Positions 1 through 12,729 of a stretch of 64,000 bases of DNA are shown piece after piece. The stretch comes from Lates calcarifer (taxonomy: Eukaryota; Chordata; Actinopteri; Centropomidae): assembly GCF_001640805.2 (NCBI RefSeq), contig NC_066848.1:22653828-22717827 (forward strand), in the 5' to 3' direction. The notes beneath the pieces are model-generated. The model searched no databases, had not been told where the DNA came from, and saw only the letters and a program-made list of their open reading frames with translations. Made by a program: the position numbers and the translations under genes. Each line of letters begins with the position of its first letter. The stretch's first letter is position 1.

Positions 1-577
1 GAGAAAGGCAGCTAATCCTCACAGTTTAAGAAGCAGGAAACAGCTAATATTTGGCATTTTTCTAAACTAATGACTGATCATCAAAAGGATGTATTGATTA
101 ATCAACTGTTTGAACACATTACCAGTTCACATATCTTTTTATGCTGTAGCCAACAGATTTCCACTCATCTGAATCAGAAGGGCTCAGACAAAAACCATGA
201 AACACCCCACTGAAAGTACACTAAAGTGTGTGGCCATGGGTCCATATATTTATGGCCATGTAGTACATATATTTGCAAACCGGTCAACAGGGATGAAAAG
301 TGATGATGTTTAACGAGCTGAAACATTCAACAACAGCAGCACGGTTCCTTCAAGAGTTCAGGTCTGAAACAAAGTTCTGCAGCTAAGAGATGAGATAAAA
401 GAGAAGAATTTGAATGGAGTTTGGTGCGATGATTCAGAAGTTATTCTGCAACTACACATTATCTCTCCGTCTACCTATTATTCGTTTCGCCCCCCCTCTC
501 TCTCTCTCTCACCTTTGACAAACTGCAGTATTCAATGATCTCCTCCGCTCCTCCTCTCTCCTCCTGCTCTCCTGCAG
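1..577. other. No gene recognised
   Basis: AT-rich non-coding sequence. The last ~90 bases (about 488-577) become a CT-rich tract ending in CCTGCAG, which is a good splice acceptor for the candidate exon that follows. Confidence 0.5.
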
Positions 578-732
578 GTCTCCTTCCTCACACCGACGCC
601 TCCTCAGGCAGAAACACGGGAGTGATGAAGGGGAGCTCGTTGCCTCCTCCTCTTCCTCCTGTATCTCTCGATCTGTCCACGCTACGCTCCGCGGCCGTCT
701 CCCAGGTGGCAGAGAATGACATCATCCCTGTC

Positions 733-793
<61 letters not shown>

Positions 794-910
794 GTTCCCT
801 CAACAAGCACCACCCTGAACCAGGAAGCCTCCCCTCCCCCCCTCGCCCTTGTACTTCCTGTATCTCTTAAAGGGGAAGTGTCAGTCACTGCTGCAGGGCA
901 CTGACAACAG
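578..910 (+). CDS. Candidate exon of an unrecognised gene
   Basis: A long CT-rich tract ends in CCTGCAG at 577. A consensus donor CAG|GTGAGT lies at 911. The first ~140 bases are more GC- and CpG-rich than their surroundings, as coding exons are here. Two frames are open over this part. One contains SLDLSTLRSAAVSQVAEN (about 667-720). The other contains RRLLRQKHGSDEGELVASS and stops near 718. Neither matches a family I recognise. A (CA)n tract occupies 734-791, inside the would-be exon, and every frame stops before the 911 donor. If real, this is a terminal coding or UTR-containing exon, or it uses an earlier, weaker donor near 707. Without protein similarity it could be a chance pairing of splice signals. 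Confidence 0.25.
734..791. repeat. (CA)n microsatellite
   Basis: Uninterrupted AC dinucleotide tract of about 58 bp. Its translations (THTHTH or VCVCVC) make spurious open frames on both strands. Confidence 0.97.
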
Positions 911-911
911 G

Positions 912-2690
912 TGAGTCAGCTTCCAATAGTTGTAGGGAAAGAAGGCCATTGTGACCAAGTGGTGTAACATCCAGGCTCACACTGGAGGTTTAAAGATATC
1001 TGCTGTCAAAGCAGAGAGGAGGAGAAAACTACTTAATGCCCGATGAATGTCTGTCATTGATAATCCTGGGAGATATTTAACTGTGTGTGGATTTTTCTAA
1101 CATCAGAGGGTTTAGTTTTTATTTCCAACTATCATCACAAAGTCTCCCTGCGTGTTATTCTAGACTGCAGTGATGGAGGAGGAGTGTAAAAACCATTGAA
1201 GTTGTCAGGAATCCTGTTGGGAATCAAAGAAACAATTAAATTGCAGCTTTAATTAATATTTAATTAATTTTATCTGCCTCTGTTAGTTAGAAACTCTGTT
1301 TAAAACCAGAGTGGGACACCATGGATCAGTCTGGGACAGCGAAATGTAAAACTATCTGTTGCTTTTATCTAACTCTTTTGTCCCCATCCGGGACCCTGTA
1401 AGGACAATGACTCAGTTTTCCCAGTGATCTTATTATTCAACTATTCAGGCTGACAGATTTTCCTTTAAGCAAGTTAACTTGCTCTGGAGCAGCACAGGTT
1501 ACCATGGGTGATCTACCTGGTTTAAAAATTAGCCAGCTTAATGATAACAGAAAACCTGAGATAAGCCCAAAAGATGCCTGGATAATTCACCAATCTGGCT
1601 TTATGGTACAGGGCCTTGGATGATTCTTGTGTGTTTATTTGGGGAAACCTTCAGCACCTTCAGCACCATTCCTTTAAAATAAGGATGGCAGAAAGAAACT
1701 AGGGCTTAGTTACTATCGTACTAACTGACATCTAGTGTTTGTAAGTCACAGACATGAAAATCTGTTTCAGTGCTTAAATCACATTTGTTTGGATAAAGGT
1801 ATTTCACTGCCCCAAGTTCAAGATGAATCAAATATTTTCATGTTTTACAGGAAAAGAACAGAGATGCATTGTGCAAAAAAAATTTTTTCAACAGATAATT
1901 TTGCATGCGACAAGAGGTAAAAACAATTAACACCGGAACACAGCATCAGACACTTGGAAAATGTATTTTTCACTCCACTGTCTTTAAATTCCCTCAGTGA
2001 TGCTGTCTGTGAGAGAACAGAGGACACTCCTCTTTCTTTATATCAGCACTTTTCAACTCAGCAGGTGCAGAATATCACAGAGCACTGTGGCTCTTTCATC
2101 ACATTAACAGATAGATAAAGCCAGCAATGTTACATATTCCCTGTTTGAAAGGGGCTTTACAGTTTTTCAGTCTTAGTGTGAAATTCCTCCCTTGTGTTTT
2201 GGCAGACAGTATTTCTATCCTAAACTATGGTGGAGGAATACTAACACAGAGAGTTTCAGACCAATGCAGTTGCCAATTTCCCACCCAGCACCCAGACTGT
2301 TTAGCTAGCAAATACATTTGCACCCATCTGATCACCTATGGGTGTGTTAGTCTGAAAATGAGGTGTAGTCAGGCACATTGTTTTACTATCTTGAGGCAGT
2401 GGGTGCACAATGTGCGTACACCCACGTCTGCTTATGATACACAGGGACACAAGGCAGCGCACAATCATGCAAAAGACTAAAAGAAAAAGTTGTTGCATGT
2501 TGTGTAACACATGCAACATAACAGGTGTCATTCATGTCTCTTAGACATAAATGAGGACATGTTACAGAACCTTTAGCCAATGAATGCAAATACACCAGCA
2601 GCAGCGCTGGTGAGGAGAGATCAACATGCAGAAGAATCCAGTACAATAGCAATGCCCACTATCTCAGAGTGAATCTGGGCTTGTCTGGCA
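912..2690. other. No gene recognised
   Basis: AT-rich non-coding DNA on both strands. Short open frames here have no recognisable protein character. Confidence 0.5.
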
Positions 2691-2699
2691 TTGTCATCT

Positions 2700-2900
2700 C
2701 TACGCATAAGGCATTCCCCAGGCTGCTCTTGTTTTTGGTTCCTGAATGTGGAACACACTCCTAAATGCTGTTTGGATCAGAGTAGGGGCGTCCTTCTCTA
2801 TCCCTGAGAATCTCCTGAAGACTCACCTCTACTAGGAGCACCTCCTCTCTTCACACCCCAACATGCCTAACTAGCACTTACTGAGCACTTTCAGTGTACT
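2700..2900 (+). mobile_element. LINE 3'-end fragment (L2/CR1-like reverse transcriptase tail)
   Basis: A degenerate frame reads WNTLLNAVW..., then NLLKTHLY-stop-EHLLSS. This resembles the C-terminal tail of L2/CR1-type LINE ORF2 proteins (W-N-x-L-P ... L-K-T-H-L-F). It contains stop codons and is a dead fragment. The family assignment comes from memory of the motif, not a search. Confidence 0.5.
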
Positions 2901-2975
2901 TCTTAACCAAATTCACTTTGTCTTATGGAACAAAATGTGGTTGGTGGGTGTGTTGACGCAGAAGCTCTAGCAAAA

Positions 2976-3004
2976 ATAAATAAATAAATAAATAAATAAA
3001 ATAA
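2976..3004. repeat. (AAAT)n microsatellite
   Basis: About seven copies of a 4-base AAAT unit. Confidence 0.9.
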
Positions 3005-4900
3005 ATCTGCATGGTTCATCTGACAACTGACACATTCCTGGTTAATGACAAAGTATTTCTACTGTTTTCCCAGTGCTCATGGAGATGGAGGATAAAATGA
3101 TAGTTGCTGTGGTTACTCTCGAGTCCTGTCTCATAGTAACATAATACTGCTGTGTTTTGGTGTCATTTTTCATCATCTCGCCTACACTTGTAACAATACT
3201 GCATCAGAACATTCCCTCTGTCAAAGTCCAGACCAGGATCCCTATGGATCAAACTTGTGAGAGTGACTCTACAGAAGAACCAACTAAAGAGTAAAACAGT
3301 TGTTGGCTGAGTGTTAGAAACATGGCACATTTATCAGTGACTCCATCTTACAGCCAACGCTCAACCAATCACATGTTTGATCAGACTCCAGAGAGTCTGT
3401 CCTGTTTACATCCTGTAGAGTCTCCTGGTTGTTTGTACTTGGACAGCTTTTCTGTAACTTTCACAGAGGTGTTTCTTCTGGATGATATTTCTAAGTCAAT
3501 GAACATGCACCTCTTTTCCTTCCTGTCCTTGATAACAGTGTCAGACATCTTGAGAATGGTGACATCGTTGTTCTCAGTGAACATGTTTGGTTGATGTTAG
3601 TACCTCTTCTCAGTCGTCTCCTCGGGTCTGTCACTGTTAAATAGGGAATTGTCCAACATTTTCTCAGGTTAGAATGCTCAAGACAGTTTGTAAGGAGTCA
3701 AGTTCAAATCAAATCCAATTCAATCTGGCCCAAGAGCACCTATGCACACTGACACCTTATCAGACAGTTTGTTCCTCCCTGATGGAGAAACACTTGTGAT
3801 AACACTGAAACATCTCTGTTGCAGTTTATCACATACAATACATTACAGTGCCAAGACTCAGAGGGAGTAAAGCAGGAGAAATCAGAAACAGATAAATAAC
3901 AAGGACAGAACAACAGAAACAAGCAGGAGAAGAAAAGATTCCCCAGGGAAAAGACACAGAAACAGAAACTGTGCTGTAGGAGTGTTTACAGGCTGAGGAG
4001 GGAAAGGAGAGGAGTTACATAACATTTAATACATGCGCACGCACACAAACACACACGCACAGGTACCTTGGAGGGTACAACACACTTTTTCAGACCATTT
4101 GCTTACCGGAGGAAACTGCTGGTAGGTTTGGCCTTCGATAGCACTTCATTTAATCATAAAGGTTCCCTGTGGAGTCTTTGACCACTGTAGAGCAAAGAAA
4201 TGTGATGTAATAAAGTCATAATCTGAAATTAATTAAACTCGAGCTGGGAGATTCTGACTCCTGTGACTGACGTGACACAATCAGCTGATCCATTCTGTCA
4301 ACAAAAACACACAGTCCACTCATGGTTGAAGAGTGGTGTTGCAGAGGGATGTGCTCCAAAACAACAGCAAAGAACCAATTTAGAAACCAGCAGACCTTCC
4401 TCACAGAGCCCCATTAAAAACACCAGACACTTCACCACAGGAGGCCTCCACCTCATTTCCAGTGTGTGTGTCAGTGTTAATTTGTCACGCATAATGTATG
4501 ACGGTTACAGCAGCAAAAGCGTCACTGCGGCATCCACATGAAGCTCAGTGCTCCAATCAGACTCAGCTTCTCCAGCTGCCTCATCAACACTGTGTTTCAA
4601 CTCTTATTATCAAATAACAGCTGCGATATATCAAGTTAATTAATTAATGCTCCACCTAATTAAATGTCTGCTCTTTATCTCTGCTGTGACCTGCAGACAA
4701 TTTCTTTCTGCTTTTATGTCACAAAGATTAATATTAAGTTGTTTATACACTCTTTGAATCCAGATGTATTTCCCTACTGGTCTTATTAATCTTATCTTCT
4801 CTTTGTTGTTCTTGTTGTTGCCTCGCTCATGTTCTTCAGGTATTTTGCAATGTTCTTAATGCTGTTATTACTATAGGTCTGTAGTATTATATATTATATC
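3005..4900. other. No gene recognised
   Basis: Non-coding, AT-rich. A short CA-rich patch lies near 4035-4062. No splice-bounded open frames and no recognisable domains. Confidence 0.5.
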
Positions 4901-4943
4901 TGTATATGTATGTGTATATACACATACACATACATACATATAC
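4899..4943. repeat. AT-rich palindromic simple repeat
   Basis: Alternating TATATGTATG / CATACATATA units form an inverted repeat centred near 4920. It could extrude a hairpin and lies directly against the LTR-like segment that starts at 4944. Confidence 0.6.
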
Positions 4944-5323
4944 TGTAAAGCAGATTTCTTTGAGAAGATACGTAGAGAGGAATAGGCACAGATACTCTGT
5001 AGTCAATTCAATTCTTCATGCAGGCACTTTATTATCGGTACTGGGTCAAATACAGTCTGCTCATGCAGCCTGAAAGACTGACTAAGACACACAGAGAACT
5101 TAAGAGTATATATAGACCAAGAAGTCACCAAATAACATAAGATACATTGTTTTACACATATAGGTCGTGTCCCATGTTTGAACTGTAGTCATAAGATATA
5201 TCATATGATCATCCTATAGCGCTAACATGACTATCTGACTGATCTGGTCATCATGTATGCTTATCGAATTAATTATTCTACAGAACATGGAAACTAATAA
5301 AAAAAATCATATTATCATTTACA
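4944..5323 (-). mobile_element. LTR-like segment, possible solo LTR
   Basis: Read on the minus strand, this ~380-bp segment starts TGTAA and ends TTACA. It carries a TATA-like TATATATACT and then, roughly 70-80 bases later, an AATAAAG polyadenylation-type signal, which is the usual order in an LTR (U3-R-U5). The flanks are TATAC on the left and TACAC on the right, an imperfect 5-bp target duplication. No internal retroelement sequence adjoins it. The boundaries are tentative because the surrounding DNA is a simple CATA repeat, where TATAC-like words are common. Confidence 0.35.
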
Positions 5324-5353
5324 TACACATTTATATTACACACATATATGTTG

Positions 5354-5452
5354 GCCCTGTGATGGACTGGTGACTGGTGATCTTTCCCAGGTGTACCCCG
5401 CCTCTCACAACCCTTACAGATAAGCGGTTGAGATAATGAATGGATGGAACAT
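5354..5452 (+). repeat. Fish SINE-like repeat, 3' part
   Basis: Contains CTGTGATGGACTGGTGAC, GTGTACCCCGCCTCTC and the tail GATAAGCGGTTGAGATAATG with GAATGGATGGA. The same order of words recurs at 10229-10559, 18255-18376 and 25336-25430 (plus strand) and at 6996-7105 (minus strand). Confidence 0.8.
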
Positions 5453-5549
5453 TACAGTATGTCACGATTTTACCTTAAAATAATAGATACTCATTTTGAT
5501 GATTGATTTTGATGGTGCCCTAATAATATGTCGTAATAATAATAATTTA

Positions 5550-5800
5550 ATAAAAATTTCTATAGTGCTTTTCAAGACACTCAAAGGCGCTTAAAAATAT
5601 AACAAAAGAAACAGCAAAAAGAAATAAGTAATTAAATAAAGTGACTGTTATAACTATGCAAATGCCAGGTTGAATAGGTGGGTCAGGATTAGTGATTTGA
5701 AGGTCTGTAATGAGTCTAAGTTCCTGATGTGTTGTGGAAGGGAATTCCAGAGGGTAGGGGCAGCGGCAGTGAAGGCTCGGTCCCCCAAGGTAATCCGACT
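5550..5800 (-). mobile_element. LINE 3' end (L2/CR1-like ORF2 C-terminus plus tail)
   Basis: On the minus strand the region translates as LGDRAFTAAAPTLWNSLPQ, then a short stretch ending THLFNLAF. This is the typical C-terminus of L2/CR1-like LINE reverse transcriptase proteins. It is followed by a tail with GCGCCTTTGAGTGTCTTGAA, a motif common at these LINE 3' ends. The 5' part is absent, as expected for 5'-truncated retrotransposition. Confidence 0.65.
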
Positions 5801-6995
5801 AATAACATTACTGAGCAAACAAGCAAAGGTTAGCCAGGTTTTTAGCCAAAGAAGTAATTATCAAATGGCAAGCTTGCCAATTTACCAGCCAGACCAGCAT
5901 GGCAGTTTGGATGAATCAGCAGACATTATCCACTCGACACAGTAGTTTGCTACTGATTTGTCCAAGTTAGCAGACAAACTAACCTTAGAAAGCGACAGCC
6001 AGCTAAAACCACAGTATCATGTTGAGCTGGGAAAACAACAGCAGCCAAAATGCTGTGTCCTGCCACTAGGTTGCTGGTCTGACCTCTGAACATTGACATC
6101 TGGCCTGGGCTGTTTCCCCACAGAGTCGCAATAAGTTAAAACTTTCTTAAGTTATCTGTATAAAAATGAGGCTTCCTGTAATTGAATGTGAACCATGTTA
6201 TTACTGTAGAACCCCTGCTGGGCAGTAAACACACACACACGCACACACACATGCATAAACCAACCAATTACTGAAATATGCAAATGCAGAGACCAGATAA
6301 GGATTTTATTCTTGTTCATTTTATATTGGAGATGAATCGCCAGCAGGGAGAGGAGCTAACCCCAACTGCAGTCAGATGAGTCTCTCCTCTACGGGCTGCA
6401 GCATTCATTACAGACACAATGTGAAGAAACAACATCCTGATGATTATCTATTATTAGACTCTTACCAGCATTGGAGCTAAAACTGAAAAAATCAGGTGGC
6501 GCTACAGGGAAGTTCATGGGTTCATTCAAATTTAAAGGGTTCATCCTCTGAGGAGCAGAGATACTGTTGCAACATTTCAGGTTAGTTTTTATAATTCCAG
6601 AGTCTGATGCTAGAGAGAAATCACTAAAATGATAAAGAATGTAGCCTGACAATGAGACTGAACAGCCATTTCTTTCACTTTATTATCTGCCCTGTCGATA
6701 TCAGATTCAGTCGACACAGAAGCTGTGGTAGTGGTAGCATCAACAGCTATAAAGTTAATGTTTGTCATGTCGCATAAAGACTGGAAACAGAGAAAAACAG
6801 CCAGACTGGCTCTGTCCACAGGTACATTCTGTAAGGTAACTTAGTGTCTCAGGTTTGATTCCTCATCAACTCTACTGTTACTGCTGTCACAGTCCTCCTC
6901 AGCCTCGGCCCTTTTGAGAAAGACTGACACGACTGCTGAACAAGTTAAAAGTCACATTAAAGTGTGCAGACAATTCTGGGCTCACAGGAAAAACA
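5801..6995. other. No gene recognised
   Basis: AT-rich non-coding sequence with a small CA-rich patch at about 6228-6250. Confidence 0.5.
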
Positions 6996-7105
6996 ACCAT
7001 GCATCCATCTATTATCTACACTGCTTATCCTTTCAGGGCCATAGGGGGCTGGAGCTGATCCCAGCTGGCACTGGAAGAGAGGCAGGGTACACCCTGGACA
7101 GTTTG
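6996..7105 (-). repeat. Fish SINE-like repeat, reverse copy
   Basis: Reverse-strand copy of the family ending in GGATGGATG. It holds GCATCCATCTATTATCTACA, then CTGGAGCTGATCCCAGCTGG and GGGTACACCCTGGACAG. Confidence 0.75.
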
Positions 7106-7418
7106 GAAAAACAACTAGAAAGCTGAAAAATCTGATTACTGAGAGTACTATAACTCCTACAGTACAACCACTGCACAGTCCTGAAGCTACAGCTACTGTA
7201 CTATGAAGTGTTACGCCTCTTCCTCCCAGCAGACTTTAGTGTTTTGTGAAGAGACTCTTCAGATCTGAAGAAGAAAACTAAAAACAGCAGATCAACAATT
7301 ACATCATGATGGTTTAGTTGACAGTTTTAAACACACATGCACACAAACACACACATAAAGTTGAAATCAACAGTTATTTGACTTTGTGCTCTGTATCACT
7401 ATTATTATGTGCACTAGG

Positions 7419-7422
<4 letters not shown>

Positions 7423-7466
<44 letters not shown>
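7423..7466. repeat. (CA)n microsatellite
   Basis: AC dinucleotide tract of about 44 bp. Confidence 0.95.
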
Positions 7467-7468
<2 letters not shown>

Positions 7469-7876
7469 TACACACTCAGTTGTCTAATGACAGCTTATTT
7501 CTGGTCTGTCTCCCATAGCGACCAGACTGCTCTCTGTCGCCACGGTGATAGAGCTGCAGCTCAGGACCACAACTGATGGAAACCAGACAGACAGCGAGGG
7601 GTGAGAGACTACAGACAGAGACTGTGATAGAGAGTAAAATCTATGCATATAAAACTAATATAATGCATCTTGTCCAATTATTATTCTTTTGGCTCCTCTT
7701 TGGGGGATTGTTATGCTCTAAGTTCTGAAACTACAGCTCCCATGATTATTTTGGGGGATGTAAACAGGAAGTATAATGTTGCCATGGATTCAAAGTTATC
7801 TTGTGGGCTGCAACTTGAGCCCTATTTTTTTAAACCAACATTTATTTGACATTTTTGCTAAATGGCACCATTTCCG

Positions 7877-8068
7877 GTATGCAGAATTAGCTATTAGCAG
7901 TTCCTGTCTGCAGTGTACCCATGTATGCACAAACATCTATCACTGGATTACTGTGATAGTGAAGAAAACTCAAAAACATGATGATTTGCAGTCAAGTTCT
8001 GGAGTTACGAGGGGCCATCTTTTCTGTGATATCTAAGTGTATTTATGGACATTCTTCAATGGACAGAC
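7877..8068 (+). repeat. Unnamed dispersed repeat, copy A
   Basis: About 190 bp that reappears in reverse orientation at 57711-57895. Shared words include GAATTAGCTATTAGCAG, TTCCTGTCTGCAGTGTACCC, GTGATAGTGAAGAAAACT and AAAACATGATGATT, with point differences and short indels. The homology stops sharply near 7877. No coding potential is evident. I do not recognise the family. Confidence 0.75.
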
Positions 8069-8780
8069 ATAATGATAAACTTGTGAGGTGTATTATATGA
8101 TATGCGTAAAGATTTGACTGAGTTCTAATTACTCTGAAAAAGAGAACAAGTTGTGGCAGTTGGATGCTAAGGGTTTTAAGGTACCTTAATCATCTCCATG
8201 GGAGTGTGTCACAGTTTTCGGCAGGAGGACCAGCCCTATAAACACGAATGTCTGTTGCTGACTGACTGACTGACTTAGTGACCAAGTTACACCATTGATC
8301 AGCTGAATGTCACCACCATGAGTGATGACATTACACCATTACACTGGCCGAGTGTCGGAGTTTCCCCATTGGTTGTTGCTCTTTCAAACTAAATTGGCTT
8401 TCCCGACCCTTTTACTGACATTTTCTCAAAAAATTACTAGTTGTCTTTAACTTATCTGTAAGATGATTTTGTCAGATGACGTCACAATTATAAAATCAGG
8501 ATTTTAGCAGTGCACAGCTGCAGCTTGGAAATGGCTTGGAGGTGACTGCCAGTTAAAACATAGTCGCAATGGGCCACATTTCAGTCAGTATTTCATACTT
8601 GTTCTATTGTCTGATAACAGAAACAAAAAACTGTTGTGGTGTTCGGGTCTGAGATGCTCCTATTACCTGTTTGCACTCTGTCCATCATCTGTTCAAGAGA
8701 GACATGTTAAGGCCCCCTCCTCTCTCCTAGTTCTCTCCTGTCTGTCTTCCTTGTTGCTCTCTCTTGTGTCTCCTCCCCTC
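8069..8780. other. No gene recognised
   Basis: Non-coding DNA. A short (CTGA)n run lies near 8257-8275. Confidence 0.5.
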
Positions 8781-8783
<3 letters not shown>

Positions 8784-8825
<42 letters not shown>

Positions 8826-8826
8826 G
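8784..8826. repeat. (TG)n microsatellite
   Basis: TG dinucleotide tract, lightly interrupted at its 3' end. Confidence 0.95.
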
Positions 8827-9677
8827 CTTCTCAGCACAGGTGTGGTGCAACACCAGTTCACCTGTTCTTCTCATCAGCCTGCTGCCTATCTACCTCAGTC
8901 CTCCACTCACTCATCATTGGTTTCTTCTGCTATTTCTTGTGGCAACTCTCAGGCCAACTCAGTAACTGCTCCAGCTGGGAAGCATGTCTGTGTCCCGGTC
9001 TCCACCACTCAGTCCCCCCCTTGCCATCGCCACTACCTCTTCTCCCCTAGTTCCCCCTCCACGGACCCAAGCCCATCTCCAGCCCCTCTCTCCCCTCTGC
9101 ATCAATCATTGAGCTTTCAACATTTATTTAACATTGCCTGTTTTTCTGGTGTCTTGTGTTCTGAGTCTGCCTTGGGTACTGTCAATTTGGCCTTCTCGTA
9201 ACAAGACAACTCATAAACTTATGTTATGAATTTTGTGAAATTTGCTCCAGTTTTGGATTTCTCTCTTTCATAGCAGAGAAACAGAAATGTTCAGAGAGTG
9301 CCTTGGATGCACAATTAAAAGTAACCATTGTGCAATAGATTGTAGGATGCTCATTAGTGAAGGGAACACTGGTTATGACTTCCAGACTACTGTGTTATGT
9401 TTTCAGCCCTGAAATGCGGTCTAAAATGGAACACAGTGTGTCTGTGTGCAGGCTACTTTGGGGACTGAAGGTTTCAATCGGACACTGCTCTTTTATCACA
9501 TCTATATTCCCAAGTATAAAATATGATTTTATAGATAGATATAGATTGTTTCAGTACCTTGCTCAGAGGCACGCTGACAACAAATATGTGTGTGTGTGTT
9601 TCCTACATTTTCCCACACAGGATTTTTCCAAACAAAAAGTCTCTGTAGAACAACAACAAGGCAGGGGCATCTGCAGT

Positions 9678-9743
9678 ACACACACACACACACGCACGCA
9701 CGCACGCACACATACCTACACACAACATAACACACACACACAG
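9678..9743. repeat. (CA)n / (GCAC)n composite microsatellite
   Basis: CA repeat interrupted by four GCAC units and CATA variants. Confidence 0.9.
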
Positions 9744-9846
9744 AGCGTGTGAAAGAGTGCCTGGGAACTGAGTGTCAGTGTGTAACGTTTATTCATTTGC
9801 TAATTTTACACAACAATGCAACAATACACACACTCATTAGGAATGC

Positions 9847-9902
9847 AGAGAGAGAAAGAGACAGAGAGGTTCACGCACAAAGAGAGAGAGAGGGAGCGAG
9901 AG

Positions 9903-9935
<33 letters not shown>
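9847..9935. repeat. (GA)n purine tract
   Basis: Almost pure purine strand, GAGAGA with GAGC variants. It ends in about 30 bp of perfect GA. Such tracts can form triplex (H-DNA). Confidence 0.92.
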
Positions 9936-9939
<4 letters not shown>

Positions 9940-10228
9940 TTTGTTTGCCTTAGTTATTTTTGTTCTGAATCTGCTGATATTTTTACCATTTAATATCTTC
10001 AATTTCAGTAACTTTGTTAAAACAGCGCTCTAGTCATTATGTATTGTATAACAGTTGTATAACTAACAAGAGACTCATTAAAAAGTACATGTATACATGT
10101 ATGTGTATATGTGTATGTATACGGTCTATGGGCAAAACCCAAAATAACTGTGTATGTATAATAATAAAGACAATAATGTGTAGATTCTCTTTTGCACATT
10201 TGGATAGAAATTTTATCATATTACATTC

Positions 10229-10559
10229 ACTGACTGAGGGTCTCAGTGGTTAGCACTGTTGCCTCACAGCAAGAAGGTTCTGGGTTCGAATCCTGGTTCA
10301 CCTTGGGTTTTTCTGTGTGGAGTTTGCATGTTCTTCCTCTTCCCACAGTCCAAAGACATGCAGGTTAGGTTAACCGGTGACTTTAAATTACTCATAGGTG
10401 TGAATGTGAGTGTGAATGGTTGTTTGTCTCTATATGTCAGACATATGATGGACTGGCGATCTGTCCAGGGTACCCCACCTCTTTCCCAGTATGAGCTGGG
10501 ACTGGTTCCAGCCCCACCATGACCCTCAAGGATAAGCAGTATAGATAATGGATGGATGA
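10229..10559 (+). repeat. Fish SINE-like repeat, longest copy in the window
   Basis: The 5' part looks tRNA-derived. It has CAGTGGTTAGCACTGTTGCC, then a B-box-like GGTTCGAATCC at about 10276. A central GGAGTTTGCATGTTCTTCC and CAAAGACATGCAGGTTAG follow. The 3' tail runs GATGGACTGGCGATCTGTCC to AATGGATGGATG. The head-body-tail order fits a tRNA-derived SINE or a composite ending in a LINE-like tail. The family name is not certain. Confidence 0.7.
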
Positions 10560-10899
10560 CACAAGGAGTTTAACACTGCAGCTTTTTGAGTAGTGGTTTT
10601 CTTCATGTATGTTGTCTTTGACTGGATACAATAACTGTATCACTGCCTGATCAGTTGTTGAAACATCATTTTCCACAGAAAATCCTTGTGCCAACTCATG
10701 GGCACTTACACGTCTGCTATTCAGTGTGAGGTTGTGTAGATAGTTAACTATACATGGAGTCATTTTTTGAGGACAGCCAATGTGTCTTGGCAATGTGTCA
10801 TACTGTATACATGTCTAATGCTACAAAATATTGTGTAACATCTGGGTGAGCATACTGTTAAACAGGTAGACATTTTGTACGTGTCTGCAGTCCGAGACA

Positions 10900-11260
10900 A
10901 CTAGACATGCAGTGGGCTTCCACTAAATAATGATGAGGTGAAATTAGCATTGTGGGTCTGAGGGTCAGTCTGTTCACACTTTGCTACAGGGTATTCAAAT
11001 CATCCTCAGCTGAACTTTGCATTTAATGCTAATTTGGAAATGTTAGCATGCTAGCATGCTAAATCAAGATGGTGAACATGATAGAAATTATACCTTAACA
11101 TTAACAAATTAACATTGTAATTGTGAGCATAATAGCATGCTAATATTAGAATCTAGATCAAAACACCATCATAACTAAGAACAGTGTCACAGAGCTGCCA
11201 GCATGGGTGCATCCTCTTTGCCTTTTAGAAATACTCACAATGGTAGGTTTCACCATGTTT
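10900..11260. repeat. Dispersed fish repeat rich in GCTAGCATGCTAA
   Basis: Contains ATGTTAGCATGCTAGCATGC, AAATCAAGATGGTGAACATG, AACATTGTAATTGTGAGCAT and CACAGAGCTGCCAGCATGG. I recall this arrangement of 'TTAGCATGCTAA' words as a common teleost interspersed repeat. It is non-coding and its ends are approximate. Confidence 0.55.
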
Positions 11261-11526
11261 CACCATGTCTGTGTATTGCTATAATAAGGTACCACCATGG
11301 GAACTTTGTATGTGTTTGCATGTGTATCATGTGTAAGTGTATGTGTAGCTTTCACAGTGGAGGTGAAACAAAACAAGTTTGACAACATAAGCTTCATACA
11401 TACAAATATAATTTTTTTGTTGTTTTATGACTTTTACAAACCACACATCATCTTTTAACTGCTACTTTACTTTTTACTTTACTTTTACTTTACATACAGT
11501 TCAGATATAGGTTCTACACTGTGTTA

Positions 11527-12729
<1,203 letters not shown>

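Noticed and set aside
588..888. Minus-strand open frames through 'VCVCVC' next to the CA tract
   Set aside because: Translation of a dinucleotide repeat; no coding signal outside it on that strand.
8607..9201. Two overlapping 145-147 codon frames on the plus strand
   Set aside because: Both run through a TG repeat and CT-rich DNA; neither has domain character or splice support.
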